The notes below the pieces were generated by a model that was not told the DNA's origin, ran no database searches, and saw only the letters and a list, made by a program, of their open reading frames with translations. Below are positions 29,547-39,777 of a stretch of 64,000 nucleotides of DNA, one piece after another; position 1 is the stretch's first letter, and each line of letters opens with the position of its first letter. The position numbers were made by a program, and so were the translations under genes. Source of the stretch: Chlamydiia bacterium (GTDB lineage: Bacteria > Chlamydiota > Chlamydiia > Chlamydiales > 2-12-FULL-49-11); the NCBI GenBank assembly GCA_022601435.1, contig JAJACQ010000020.1, positions 190,879 to 254,878 of the forward strand. The letters are read 5' to 3'.

Positions 29547-30824
29547 TTAATTTAATTTTGTTATTCTCACACCAGTTGTTTCACCAATTTGGATGATTTC
29601 TCCTGTCCCAATTGATTTGCCTGAAACGACTAAATTTACATGTTGGGGATTAATAGTCACAGGAAGTTTAAATCCTGGAGTCATTTTTTTCAGTTCTTCT
29701 AACGACATTGAAAATCTGGCTACCTCTAAATTTATAGTTAGAGGAACGCCTGATAAGTCAGTTTTTTCTGGAGAGAGCATTTGATCTTGATCCATGTTTG
29801 TATCATCATCTTCAAAGTCATCTTCATCTTCGTAGCTATCGTCGTCTTCGTAGCTATCGTCGTCTTCAAAGTCATCTTCGTCTTCATCAAAATCAGCACC
29901 ATTTACGGCATTATTAATAATTTCATCAACTTGCTTGCTTGTTTCTGCATCCTCATCAAAGGAATTCATTAAATCATCTTCGTCCATAGTTTCCTCATTA
30001 AAAAAATATAAGTAATCCAATATTTTAATACCATCTTTGGCCATTTTGACTTGTAAAATAGGACTATTTCCTATCAACATCTGAAAAGAACCTTTCTTTT
30101 CTAAAGGCTTATAAAAAGTATTGTTTAAAACAATAAAATCACCTTCTTCAATCTTTTTCCACTCATCAGCTTTTAATGTAATTGATCCCGTTCTGATACT
30201 CATAGGAATATTTACATTAGTTATGTTATTTAAATTTTCAAGCGTGGGTGCAACAAAAGAGAAATGATTATGTATAGCTTTATAAAGAGTTTTTGTCACT
30301 ATAAGACGGGCAGGAAGAAGATTGTTTTGGATATGGATATTTAGATCAATTGCAAAGGCAGAAAGATCTGTTAAGGCAGCATCGACTATTTTAATAGATA
30401 AATCTTTGTAAATACCGAGTGTTTGAATACTATCAATTGCTTCAGTGATAAAGTAGGTATACAGTCCTTTAATCATATCATCATTTTGTAAAGTAGAGGA
30501 AGAAGTGTTTTCTTCTTTAATCATGCTTTGAATGAGTGATTTGACATCATTTGACCCCATCAAAAAGAAACATTGTCCAGGTAGGGGATTAAGAGATAAA
30601 GGAATGCTAATAGTTTTATTTGAGAGGTTTTCAAAATATTTTTCTCCATCAATAAAATCCATCTTTTCTATATTGATAGAAAGTTCTTCTTGATTAAGAG
30701 CTGTTTTTAATAGATCAACAAATTGCTCCATTAAAAATGGAGGAAGAGTTCCTTGTTCAGATAATGACAGTTCATCAAAAATCTGAGGTGTGATTTTTTT
30801 AAGCCATGATTGTGTCATAGTCAT
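29547..30824 (-). CDS. sctQ: T3SS C-ring protein SctQ (CdsQ-like)
   Basis: C-terminal SPOA domain LTINLEVARFSMSLEELKKMTPGFKLPV...VNLVVSGKSIGTGEIIQIGETTGVRI. Confidence 0.9.
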   Translation of the reverse strand: MTMTQSWLKKITPQIFDELSLSEQGTLPPFLMEQFVDLLKTALNQEELSINIEKMDFIDGEKYFENLSNKTISIPLSLNPLPGQCFFLMGSNDVKSLIQSMIKEENTSSSTLQNDDMIKGLYTYFITEAIDSIQTLGIYKDLSIKIVDAALTDLSAFAIDLNIHIQNNLLPARLIVTKTLYKAIHNHFSFVAPTLENLNNITNVNIPMSIRTGSITLKADEWKKIEEGDFIVLNNTFYKPLEKKGSFQMLIGNSPILQVKMAKDGIKILDYLYFFNEETMDEDDLMNSFDEDAETSKQVDEIINNAVNGADFDEDEDDFEDDDSYEDDDSYEDEDDFEDDDTNMDQDQMLSPEKTDLSGVPLTINLEVARFSMSLEELKKMTPGFKLPVTINPQHVNLVVSGKSIGTGEIIQIGETTGVRITKLN

Positions 30825-31402
30825 TCGATTAACCTCTTATTAGCACCATAACAAGTACTCAGAGTTTTCTCAATCCCTTTTTTCTTTTTAGATTCGAAAC
30901 GATCTTTCTTTCTCAATGCAGGAGGCGTGATATGGACTTTTATATGAGGCAGTGCTTTATTAATCTCTGAGGTAAGAATATTTTGATGTTTAATTGCTTC
31001 ATTTTGGATTTTTTGATTGCCAAGTATGGTGATATGATAAGTATAAGGGTTGGTGTCAAAAAGTTTTATGACAATTTCAACTTCATCAAAATATTTTGTT
31101 TGGATGGTAAAATTTGTTTCTGTAAGTGCTTCTTTTTTTTGAATAACGATCTTTTGAGTCAGGGCTTTTGCAAGCTGCGCGATTGTTTTTATGGGACAGT
31201 TTGTATCAATAGTTGAAATGATTTGAATGTCTTTATTTACAGGCGGTGAAAAAATAGACTCATGCTTTTCTTCTTTCTTAGGTTTTTTCTCAAGACGTTC
31301 ACTTTTCTCAATCTTAGGAAATTTTTCCTTAGAAGGTTTATTTTCTCTTTGAAAAGATTGTTTCTTTATAAGATTAATTTTTGGTAGATCGAATGATTTC
31401 AT
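30821..31402 (-). CDS. SctP-like protein (short second copy)
   Basis: Positional; C-terminal motif shared with neighbouring ORF (FDTNPYTYHITILGN...PPAL). Confidence 0.65.
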   Translation of the reverse strand: MKSFDLPKINLIKKQSFQRENKPSKEKFPKIEKSERLEKKPKKEEKHESIFSPPVNKDIQIISTIDTNCPIKTIAQLAKALTQKIVIQKKEALTETNFTIQTKYFDEVEIVIKLFDTNPYTYHITILGNQKIQNEAIKHQNILTSEINKALPHIKVHITPPALRKKDRFESKKKKGIEKTLSTCYGANKRLIE

Positions 31403-31419
31403 AAACCATTAAATTATAG

Positions 31420-32811
31420 CTAATTTTCCTTTTCTTCTCCATCTTTTTTTTCTTGATTTTCCATGTCGGTATCAGTACTTTCAATGGCTTGAGAGTAATT
31501 TTTTGAAAGCTTAGGAGGCAAGAGGTTGATTGAAAAAGTAAATTTACTTTCTGCAATAGCATTATTTAATCCTTGCATACTAGCGGCAAATCTTGCAACG
31601 CTTTCAGGATTGCCTAAAAACTGGACATTGTAAGCATGGGGAGCTGTATCATAATGCTCTAAAATGAGTTCAGATTTATCAAAAACAGAATTTTTCATGT
31701 TTAAGGTGAGCGTAATAGTGCTTTTACCTTCATCTTTTTGCATACTCATCATGCCAACCATTTTTTCAAATAACTCAAAGACATCCTTGGGCATATTTGC
31801 AAAAGATGACATTTGTAAAGCTTCAACATGATCAGAGGTTGCAAGCGGGGGAATAGATGTTGGGGCAATTGTGTCTTCATGAGATTTATCAGAGTCTTTA
31901 TCTTTTGTATCTTGCTTATCTCTCATCCCTTCTAATGGAGTTATTTTACTATCATCAGGTTTATCTATTTCTTTCTCTTTTGAGATTTCTTGCTCGGTTT
32001 TGCCTTTGAGGCTCTCTTTTGAGTGAGCAAGTGATTCAGGAGTATCCTTTCCTGTGGAAGGTGATTTACCTTTTTGAGGTTTTTCCTGTTTGAGCTTATT
32101 TGTTTCTTTTGACTCAGGTGTTTTACCAATTTTATCTGTTTTAGTTTTTTTGGTTGTTTTAGTTTTTTTATCTAATTTCTTTTTCTTTTCAGAGGCTTTG
32201 GGTTTGTCTTTTGTTTTTTCTGGTTCTTTAGTTGTAGAGCGTTCTTTTGACGAAGGAGCTTTTTCTAATTGAGAGTCATCGTCATCATTTTGAAACATAG
32301 GAGTTTGTGCGCTTTTGGGTTGATCAGAAGATTGATTAAAAGAATCTTCAGGAGCAGAAGGTGTGGGTTCAACACCTAAAGTCTCATCATCAGATTCTAA
32401 AGAACTTGCAAGATCAGGAGTTTCAGGTGGTGCGCTAATTTGTATATTTGCTGTTTGCACATCGCTATCTGGAACATAATTTGCTCCTTTAGTGCTTTTA
32501 GGAGCTGATTGATCAGATGTAAGGCTTGCAATTGTTCCTCCTTCTGCGTCTAAAATTGAAGGTCCACTTTCTTCATCTTTCATATAATCTTTGAACAAGC
32601 CATCTGGTACATTTATAATTACCCCTGGATCATCCACTTCATCTTCAACCTCTTCTTGTTTTTTTGGACGATTTCGCTTTTCTCGTTTGTCAACATCATC
32701 ACCTTTTTCAACTTTTAAGGCTTTTTTAAACCTTTCAGGGTCAACTACATCTTTGTCAGAGGCTTTCTTTTTCGGATCTGGAATAGAGTCAATATTTTTC
32801 ATATAAGTCAT
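31420..32811 (-). CDS. CdsP/CT671-like T3SS protein, Lys/Glu-rich
   Basis: Position between sctO and sctQ; low-complexity N-terminal two-thirds and conserved C-terminal domain. Confidence 0.7.
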   Translation of the reverse strand: MTYMKNIDSIPDPKKKASDKDVVDPERFKKALKVEKGDDVDKREKRNRPKKQEEVEDEVDDPGVIINVPDGLFKDYMKDEESGPSILDAEGGTIASLTSDQSAPKSTKGANYVPDSDVQTANIQISAPPETPDLASSLESDDETLGVEPTPSAPEDSFNQSSDQPKSAQTPMFQNDDDDSQLEKAPSSKERSTTKEPEKTKDKPKASEKKKKLDKKTKTTKKTKTDKIGKTPESKETNKLKQEKPQKGKSPSTGKDTPESLAHSKESLKGKTEQEISKEKEIDKPDDSKITPLEGMRDKQDTKDKDSDKSHEDTIAPTSIPPLATSDHVEALQMSSFANMPKDVFELFEKMVGMMSMQKDEGKSTITLTLNMKNSVFDKSELILEHYDTAPHAYNVQFLGNPESVARFAASMQGLNNAIAESKFTFSINLLPPKLSKNYSQAIESTDTDMENQEKKDGEEKEN

Positions 32812-33311
32812 TTACGTCTCTTTTTCATTTTTCTGGCGTGCATGCTTGTTCCAAGCTCATCTGATACACCAGCCTCTTCACTATCTATTTCTTTTTGGAC
32901 CTCTTTTGTCCATTCTTTTTTATGCATATGAATCTTTTCAAGCTCTTGGTTCTTTTTAAGTCTTTCTATACGAGCGTCTTCTAATGCTTTTTCGGCTTCT
33001 CTTACGACTTTTTTTTGATCATCGACAGCTTTTTTTTCTTCAGAGAGCTTTACGTTCATAACCTCTTTCATATAAGTGTCATGCCTTTCTAATATGTCAC
33101 TAGTGGTCCCTTCTTTGATCTTTGCGTAGTGCTTTTCAAGCATCTCAAGTTTAACTTTTTGAGTGGCATTTAGAGTTTTTCTTTTTGTGGCTAGATCTTC
33201 TTTTGCAGCATCTAGAGCTTCTCGTCTTGCTTTTAAGATTTTTTCAGCTTCTTCAAGACGCCTTTTTTTTATCTCAGCAATTTGGCTTAAAGGATATTTT
33301 CGTTTTTTCAT
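32808..33311 (-). CDS. sctO: T3SS stalk protein SctO (CdsO-like)
   Basis: 167-aa coiled coil directly downstream of sctN. Confidence 0.85.
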   Translation of the reverse strand: MKKRKYPLSQIAEIKKRRLEEAEKILKARREALDAAKEDLATKRKTLNATQKVKLEMLEKHYAKIKEGTTSDILERHDTYMKEVMNVKLSEEKKAVDDQKKVVREAEKALEDARIERLKKNQELEKIHMHKKEWTKEVQKEIDSEEAGVSDELGTSMHARKMKKRRK

Positions 33312-34669
33312 CTAAATAGCGCCATCAATTGGTTCAATGTTTCTTCCATAGAAGAGTCTTCTTTTACTCCCTGCTTTAAAAATCTATTGACCTTGTCGAT
33401 GTATTTGATGGCATAATCGGCATTTTTATCTGAACCAGGTTTATATTCCCCAATACGAATTAAAAGCTCATTCTTCTTATAATTTGCAAGCACTTCACGT
33501 ACTTTCCCGATCACTTCTAGTTGATCCTTAGAGACTATGTGGCTGATGATACGACTGACAGAAGATAAAACGTCGATTGCAGGGTAGTGGTATTGACGGG
33601 CAAGTTCTGCAGAAAGGATAATATGACCATCTAATATTGATCGTACCTCATCAGAAACAGGCTCATTCATGTCATCACCTGCGACTAAAATAGTGTAAAA
33701 TGCTGTAATAGAGCCCTTATCTGAATTACCAGATCTTTCTAAGAGTTTTGGAAGGGTAGCAAATACAGAAGGAGTAAATCCAGCTCTTGCAGGAGGTTCA
33801 CCTGCGGCAAGACCGACTTCTCTTAAAGCTCTTGCAAAACGGGTAACAGAATCCATCATCAAAATAACTTTCTTTCCTTGATCTCGGAAATACTCTGCAA
33901 TAGCAGTTCCTACATAAGCGGCGTTTAGGCGTAGTTGAGGGGATTGATCTGACGTAGAAACAATTAGAACAGAGCGTTTTGCTCCTTCTTCTCCTAAGTC
34001 ATTTTGAATGAACTCACGAACCTCACGACCCCTTTCCCCAATCAAAGTGATTACATTAACGTCTGCTTTTGCATAGCGTGCCATCATCCCTAAAAGCGTT
34101 GATTTACCGCCACCTGCAGCAGCAAAAATCCCTACTCTTTGACCTTCTCCAGTAGTGAGTACGGCATCTATTGCTCTGACGCCTGTAGACAGGGGTTTAT
34201 CGATGATTTTTCGTTTTAAGGGATCAGGAGGGGTATTGATGACAGGATAGGTCTCATCAAGCTCTAAAGGCCCTTTTTCATCAGCATCTAAAGGCTCACC
34301 TAGGCCATTTAATACGCGCCCTAAAAGTCCATTTCCGACCTTAATATTTAATTTAGCATTCATAGGAATCACTTCAGATGAAGTTGAAATACCATGCATT
34401 TCTCCAAGAGGAGATAAAAAAGATTCATCCTTAGTAAAACCAACAACTTCGGCAAGTAGTGGAGGGCCATCCCTTTTAATCATGCAGATCTCACCCATTT
34501 TTACATTAGGTACAATGGCACGAATAAGCATTCCTACAACTTCAGTAATGCGGCCGTGAACAGTCGTTAGCTCTACATCTTCTAAATGCTTTTCAACATC
34601 ATCAACAGAGACGTTAAAAGATAAATCATTTTCGTCGAATTCTTTATGTTTTTTGAAGGAGCGCTTCAT
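33308..34669 (-). CDS. sctN: T3SS ATPase SctN
   Basis: [61 protein letters not shown]. Confidence 0.96.
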   Translation of the reverse strand: MKRSFKKHKEFDENDLSFNVSVDDVEKHLEDVELTTVHGRITEVVGMLIRAIVPNVKMGEICMIKRDGPPLLAEVVGFTKDESFLSPLGEMHGISTSSEVIPMNAKLNIKVGNGLLGRVLNGLGEPLDADEKGPLELDETYPVINTPPDPLKRKIIDKPLSTGVRAIDAVLTTGEGQRVGIFAAAGGGKSTLLGMMARYAKADVNVITLIGERGREVREFIQNDLGEEGAKRSVLIVSTSDQSPQLRLNAAYVGTAIAEYFRDQGKKVILMMDSVTRFARALREVGLAAGEPPARAGFTPSVFATLPKLLERSGNSDKGSITAFYTILVAGDDMNEPVSDEVRSILDGHIILSAELARQYHYPAIDVLSSVSRIISHIVSKDQLEVIGKVREVLANYKKNELLIRIGEYKPGSDKNADYAIKYIDKVNRFLKQGVKEDSSMEETLNQLMALFR

Positions 34670-34678
34670 ATCCCTCCA

Positions 34679-35326
34679 TTAGATCTGAGTATTCATGAGG
34701 GTTTTGATCATCGAAGTAGCGTTTCCTAATATAACAGTCGTATAATTAAGCTCTTGTTGTGCTTTTTGGAGCTTGATTTGAACAAGTAAAAGCTGGCCTG
34801 GATTGATAGATTTTCCATCTGAATTTAATTTATTGATAGATTGAGCTGCTTGAACCATTTGGTGTTGTCCATCAGAAACCATTGATAAAAAACGGGCAAT
34901 AGGATTTTTTGAACGCCCTAATTTGGCATCATAACCTTCGTCATCTTCGTTATCAACGCCTACATTTTTTGCCGCATGCTTAAGATGGTCATTTGCATTC
35001 CCTAGCTTTTTACGAATAAGATACTTCTCAGAGCTTTTTAGCTTAAGGTTTTTAGTGTGTAGTTGATTTTTAATGTCACCTAAAGAACCGCTTACAGAGT
35101 TCATCTGAGATTGCACTTGATCTAAAGTAGGAGGGGAATTAGGAGCGATTTTTGAAGTATTTGCAATATCCATAGGAGAAGGAGCTTTTCCTTTTTGCGC
35201 AGGATTTGTGTCTGCTTGTTGCATCTGTTCTTTAAAAGCGTTTTGATCAGGTACAGAAGTCTTTGATTCACCTTGAACAGGGTCAATCTTGTCTACATCG
35301 GTAATATCTTTTGGTAAATCTGGCAT
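34679..35326 (-). CDS. CT668-like T3SS protein, possible inner-rod (SctI-like) C-terminus
   Basis: Position between sctN and the TPR ORF; PGQLLLVQIKLQKAQQELNYTTVILGNATSMIKTLMNTQI. Confidence 0.6.
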   Translation of the reverse strand: MPDLPKDITDVDKIDPVQGESKTSVPDQNAFKEQMQQADTNPAQKGKAPSPMDIANTSKIAPNSPPTLDQVQSQMNSVSGSLGDIKNQLHTKNLKLKSSEKYLIRKKLGNANDHLKHAAKNVGVDNEDDEGYDAKLGRSKNPIARFLSMVSDGQHQMVQAAQSINKLNSDGKSINPGQLLLVQIKLQKAQQELNYTTVILGNATSMIKTLMNTQI

Positions 35327-35340
35327 AATTCCTTTTTAAA

Positions 35341-35799
35341 TTAGTCATTTTTCTTCTTTTTTGGTTTGGCAAGATCGAGAGGAGACGTTGATTTCTTTTT
35401 AATGAAATTTTCAATAAAATCATGAGATCTGCTTACGAGTGTTTTAATATCAGAATCAGCGGTTTTTTTTGCGATATCATCCAGCATTTGTTCACCTTCA
35501 GAAGTCTTTCCAGGCATCATTGATTTACAAATTCCTAAAAATGAATGAGCCATTTCATTGGTTGGTTCATCTTTGAGTACTCCGTTAAAAGCTTCTTCGG
35601 CTGCTTTTAATTCAAGTTTACACATGTGCATGTAGCCATAACCTATTTTAGGAAAAGAGTTATTTGGGCGAAGCGTTTGTGCTGCCATGAATAATTTAAG
35701 AGCAGAGTCTTCGTCAGCATTGTTTACTGCAACAAATCCTCCCTCTAAAAAAAGGAGAAAGTCTGTGTCGCATTCTTCAAAAATTGTTTCACTAGCCAT
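35341..35799 (-). CDS. T3SS TPR chaperone (CdsG/CT667-like)
   Basis: TPR-like FLEGGFVAVNNADEDSALKLFMAAQTLRPNN; adjacent to needle gene. Confidence 0.75.
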   Translation of the reverse strand: MASETIFEECDTDFLLFLEGGFVAVNNADEDSALKLFMAAQTLRPNNSFPKIGYGYMHMCKLELKAAEEAFNGVLKDEPTNEMAHSFLGICKSMMPGKTSEGEQMLDDIAKKTADSDIKTLVSRSHDFIENFIKKKSTSPLDLAKPKKKKND

Positions 35800-35807
35800 A
35801 AATTATC

Positions 35808-36056
35808 CTATTGTGTTTTTTGGTTTTGTATTGCTTTTGAAATCACAGTGTTTACCTGTGAAAGCAAGTTTGATATGGATTGTCCAATTTGCGTCACTTG
35901 ACTCATTGCAAATTGAAGAAGTAAAAATCTACCTGGTGTTGCAGAAGATACACGAGATGCTACTTTTCTTGTCATTTCCAATACTTGAGATTGAAGTTTC
36001 ATGTATTTTTTAATGAGGGTGTTAAATGTGATTGTCCCCCAGGGCATGTTTGTCAT
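35808..36056 (-). CDS. sctF: T3SS needle protein SctF (CdsF-like)
   Basis: 82 aa; PGRFLLLQFAMSQVTQIGQSISNLLSQVNTVISKAIQNQK. Confidence 0.85.
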   Translation of the reverse strand: MTNMPWGTITFNTLIKKYMKLQSQVLEMTRKVASRVSSATPGRFLLLQFAMSQVTQIGQSISNLLSQVNTVISKAIQNQKTQ

Positions 36057-36074
36057 TATATGTCTCCTTTCCTT

Positions 36075-36332
36075 TTATTTTTTACCTGGCACGCGGCTAA
36101 ATATCTTTAACAAAGCACCATAGCCATGTAGCATCGTTCCTAATTTTTCATAATCATCAGGGCTTGCGCCCTCTTTAATTGTCTTTTTGATCGCAAGTAT
36201 TTTCTTTTCAGCGTGATCCATCATTTCCTTAAGCTTCTCGGTATTCTCGAGATCTTGCTCTAAAGGGAAGCGAAAGAAGGGGTTAGGCTTTTTATCTTTT
36301 TTATTTAAACCAAACATAGGTTTTATCTCCAT
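36075..36332 (-). CDS. T3SS needle chaperone (CdsE-like)
   Basis: 85-aa helical ORF between sctF and sctD. Confidence 0.75.
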   Translation of the reverse strand: MEIKPMFGLNKKDKKPNPFFRFPLEQDLENTEKLKEMMDHAEKKILAIKKTIKEGASPDDYEKLGTMLHGYGALLKIFSRVPGKK

Positions 36333-36362
36333 TATTATTTCTTATCTTAAGGACTATGTATT

Positions 36363-38084
36363 TTACTCATTGAAGTCAATTTTATATTTTACGCCATCCT
36401 TGTTAAGAAAGATTTCTTTGTTTAAAATGTGGTTAATTGTCATCCCATCTAACGTATCGTTAACGCCTAAGATCTTTCCGTTGATGAGAACAAATTGATT
36501 TTTATCTCCATGTTTGGAGGATCCATTTACTTTATATTTGCTGGTTAAATCGATTGCAACAGTACTTTTTGTGGTGAAAATAACAAAGTTTTTTAAGGTA
36601 CGCACGCCATGGATACGCTCAATATCAGAGGCAACCATATCTAGTTGACGCTTATGATCTTCATGAGCCCGTCCTGAAAGGACTAGACGTCCATTGTTTT
36701 GCTGAAATAAGACATTTGCAAAACCATGTTCAACTAATAGATTTTCTATTTGAGTGTTAAGAGTCTCTTCAACAACAACTTGATTCTCTAAAAGATTTAG
36801 ATATTGGAAATATTTATTTAAAAAATCTGTTAGAGCAGTTTTTTCGGCTTCACTCTTTATGTAACCTGTTAATACAAAGTGTCCAGGCTTTTTTGCTGTC
36901 ATTAAAACAGAACGCCAAGCAGGATTTTTCAATAACATAGCATTTATATTATCATAGACTGATTCATCAATAATTACGTTGTCATCAACAGATGAAATGA
37001 AAGGGACGTTTTTAAGGCGATATAATAATTCACTATACTCAAGCTCAGTTAAAACATGGCCTGTTAAAAAAAGAGTTGAGGTATTTGGATTGTAGTTAAA
37101 CTCAATGTCTTGAAAATGAGAGGTGGCACTTGTAATAGCTTTTGTTTCATCAACAATAGGGTTTTTTACTTTTGTACTTCTAAATAAAGCAAGCATAGAG
37201 AGGATTCCTACACAAATAAAGACAGAAAAGATTGAGGCAATTGCTAAGTGCTTAGTAGGAATGAAGGTATCTTTCCAATTCTTAGGAGTTTCTTCAATAT
37301 CTTCTTTATCTTCTGCAAATAATGAACCATCTTGAATATCTCCTTGTAAATTACCAGGGGAGTAGATTGTCTCTCTTGTTTGATCAACATTTATAAAGAG
37401 TATCGACGTAGTTCCTAGTGTGATAAGATCTTTAGATGTAAGATTTGTATCATGATCAATCTTTTGCCCATTGACATAAACACCATTACGGCTTTGTAAA
37501 TCGATGATAGCGGCCTTATTATCTTCTGATAAGGAGATCCTGGCGTGATTTTTAGAAATACTTAAATCATGAAGGATAATGTCTGATGAATTTGATTCAC
37601 TTCCTATTACATAAGAAGTTGATGGTTTCAAAAAGAAAATAGAGCCACTGGCAGGGCCTGTAATCACTTTTATCATCCATTGAGCATTTGTTTCTTCTGA
37701 GGAATCAAAGCTACCAAGAGTTAAAGGTTCTTCTTTAGGCTCTTCAACTGCTTGAGGTGTATCTTCTATTATTTTATTTTCAGGGTTTTGTGTCGTAAAT
37801 CTAAAAACATTGTTTCCGATTTGAATTAAATCATCTTCTTCAACCTTTGATTTTTCTTCAATGGGTTGATCATTTAAAAGAGCTGGATTTGTTGAGCTTT
37901 CATTTTGAATGTAAAAGGCGCCTTCTTCTAGTGATACCAAAAGGTGTTTTCGAGAAACCATTGGATCTTCTATGACAAATCTACAAACATCTGAGTCTCT
38001 ACCGATAAGCCAAGAATCGCCATCGTCAAAAGTAAAAACCCACTCTGTAAGTGGTCCATCTTCACAGATAAGATAGCCTTTCAT
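36363..38084 (-). CDS. sctD: T3SS inner-membrane ring protein SctD with two FHA domains
   Basis: FHA motifs WLIGRDSDVCRFVIEDPMVSRKHLLV and YVIGSESNSSDIILHDLSISKNHARI...DLQSRNGVYVNGQ; one TM; periplasmic BON-like repeats. Confidence 0.92.
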   Translation of the reverse strand: MKGYLICEDGPLTEWVFTFDDGDSWLIGRDSDVCRFVIEDPMVSRKHLLVSLEEGAFYIQNESSTNPALLNDQPIEEKSKVEEDDLIQIGNNVFRFTTQNPENKIIEDTPQAVEEPKEEPLTLGSFDSSEETNAQWMIKVITGPASGSIFFLKPSTSYVIGSESNSSDIILHDLSISKNHARISLSEDNKAAIIDLQSRNGVYVNGQKIDHDTNLTSKDLITLGTTSILFINVDQTRETIYSPGNLQGDIQDGSLFAEDKEDIEETPKNWKDTFIPTKHLAIASIFSVFICVGILSMLALFRSTKVKNPIVDETKAITSATSHFQDIEFNYNPNTSTLFLTGHVLTELEYSELLYRLKNVPFISSVDDNVIIDESVYDNINAMLLKNPAWRSVLMTAKKPGHFVLTGYIKSEAEKTALTDFLNKYFQYLNLLENQVVVEETLNTQIENLLVEHGFANVLFQQNNGRLVLSGRAHEDHKRQLDMVASDIERIHGVRTLKNFVIFTTKSTVAIDLTSKYKVNGSSKHGDKNQFVLINGKILGVNDTLDGMTINHILNKEIFLNKDGVKYKIDFNE

Positions 38085-38201
38085 TTTCCCCCGCTTGTGT
38101 ATTCTTTACACCGTTTTTTATAAATCTTTAAAAAGATGCTTTTATCCTTTAGATCTTTGATACTTAGACTTATTCGACAAGCAATAATAAAGAGATTCTC
38201 T

Positions 38202-38612
38202 TTATTTGTCACGATTTAAGTTTCTATTTATCTCTTTCTCCCAAAAGAAAAGATAATTAACAAAATCCTCTAATAGATCAAAAAACATCTTATAATTCAC
38301 TTCATAAGCTATTAGAGTTGACAGTGTCAAGAATTTCTCGCAGGGGTTTAGGCTGATAACAGCGTCTTTTGTGCCTTGTCCGAGAAAATTTGCTTTCATT
38401 AAATACATATAAAAGTCTTCAAGTGAAGGGATTTGCTCTTCAGAAAAATGTGAAATTTTTGATGAAAGATAAAGGCCTCTTTCTGTTTCTTCTAAAAAAA
38501 TTTCTTTATCATTGTTTAACGTAAGGATATATCCTTGCTTATTTTTGCCTTCCTCTTTGATTAAAGAGATATTTTGATGTTTTTCTAAATCGATTACAAG
38601 GTTATCTAGCAT
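38202..38612 (-). CDS. T3SS chaperone-like protein (CT663-like)
   Basis: CesT-like size and composition; immediately upstream of sctD. Confidence 0.6.
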   Translation of the reverse strand: MLDNLVIDLEKHQNISLIKEEGKNKQGYILTLNNDKEIFLEETERGLYLSSKISHFSEEQIPSLEDFYMYLMKANFLGQGTKDAVISLNPCEKFLTLSTLIAYEVNYKMFFDLLEDFVNYLFFWEKEINRNLNRDK

Positions 38613-38632
38613 AAAAATAGGTTACCTTGTTT

Positions 38633-39076
38633 TTAAGATTTTAGCCAAGAAGATCCGCCACGTCTAGATTTTCGTCTTTTTTTTGCAGGATTTACTTTTT
38701 TTATATGTTTATCAATAGCAGCGCGTTTTTTGGTTTCGATTTTCTTTTTTTCAGAAGAAAGAGCTCTTTTAGTCTTTTGTAGAAGTTCCCATTGTTCTGG
38801 AGTAAAATTCTTTTCTTCATTTGAAAGTTCTTGAATTTCTTTTTTAGAAAGGGAGAGGGCTTCTTCAGACGCCTTGCTTTCAATAGAGATTTTCTCTTTT
38901 AAGATATTAAGCTTTTTAGTGATCGCTTCTTTATCTTCGTCAGATCCTTCATGTTGAACATGCTTATATTTTTCAATAAATTCAACAGAAAGACGGAAAA
39001 TTTCATCGAGTCGCTTTTCTTTTTCTTCTGCATCTAAGGAGAATAGATCAATTATTTTATCAAAATCATCTTTCAT
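38633..39076 (-). CDS. Hypothetical charged coiled-coil protein
   Basis: 147-aa K/E-rich ORF co-directional with the T3SS locus. Confidence 0.55.
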   Translation of the reverse strand: MKDDFDKIIDLFSLDAEEKEKRLDEIFRLSVEFIEKYKHVQHEGSDEDKEAITKKLNILKEKISIESKASEEALSLSKKEIQELSNEEKNFTPEQWELLQKTKRALSSEKKKIETKKRAAIDKHIKKVNPAKKRRKSRRGGSSWLKS

Positions 39077-39169
39077 ACTTCTTCAGAGTATAGATTTTCC
39101 ATTTGTTGAAAAGCTTTTATTGAAATTTAAGAAGAAAGTGACTTAATTAGTGTTAAATAAGGAGTTATA

Positions 39170-39544
39170 ATGGATGAAAAAAGAGAAGGACTGACTATAA
39201 CTGGATTAGAGCTTGCTATTACAGAATTTAAGCAAGTATTAGAGTCAAATCTTAAAAGTAAAAATATCAATCATCTAGAAGTGATGTCTGGGTTAATTAT
39301 AGTCCTTGTAAGAGCAAATACATTGCTTGAGAGGGCAAAAGGGGATGATGAAAAAGCTAAAATCTTTGATATATTGAAGACTTTAGATCCTTTTTTTAAA
39401 GAGCATATGAACTCAATAATTAATCAAATGAAAATGAAAGAGAAGAATAAAGAGATGGGCCTTGCCTTAGTCCTTTTTGATCAGCAGCAAAAGGTTTTAG
39501 ATGATCATATCCATGAATGGAATGAAAAGAGAAAATCGTCTTAA
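39170..39544 (+). CDS. Hypothetical helical protein (possible translocator-associated, CT577-like)
   Basis: 124-aa helical ORF at the head of the translocator/substrate array; assignment is positional. Confidence 0.5.
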   Translation: MDEKREGLTITGLELAITEFKQVLESNLKSKNINHLEVMSGLIIVLVRANTLLERAKGDDEKAKIFDILKTLDPFFKEHMNSIINQMKMKEKNKEMGLALVLFDQQQKVLDDHIHEWNEKRKSS

Positions 39545-39728
39545 TTTAAAAAAATATTTGAAATAGACAGAAGAAACAAATAGCGGAATGTACGCTATAT
39601 CTCTTTAATAACAAGCAGGTTAAGGCATTTTCCTTATAGAAAAAAAATATCAAACCCTAACTCTTTAGTATTTGGGTTGTTATGTCCTAAAATCTTGATT
39701 AGATCTTTATTTTTTAATCGAAATGTGC

Positions 39729-39753
39729 TATAATTGTGTTAAGGAATAATAAC
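39729..39753 (+). promoter_or_regulatory. Array promoter -10 and conserved initial region
   Basis: TTTATT-17-TATAAT, then tgtgttAAGGAATAATA. Confidence 0.7.
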
Positions 39754-39777
39754 CTTTAAAGGGTTAAGGAGTAAATA

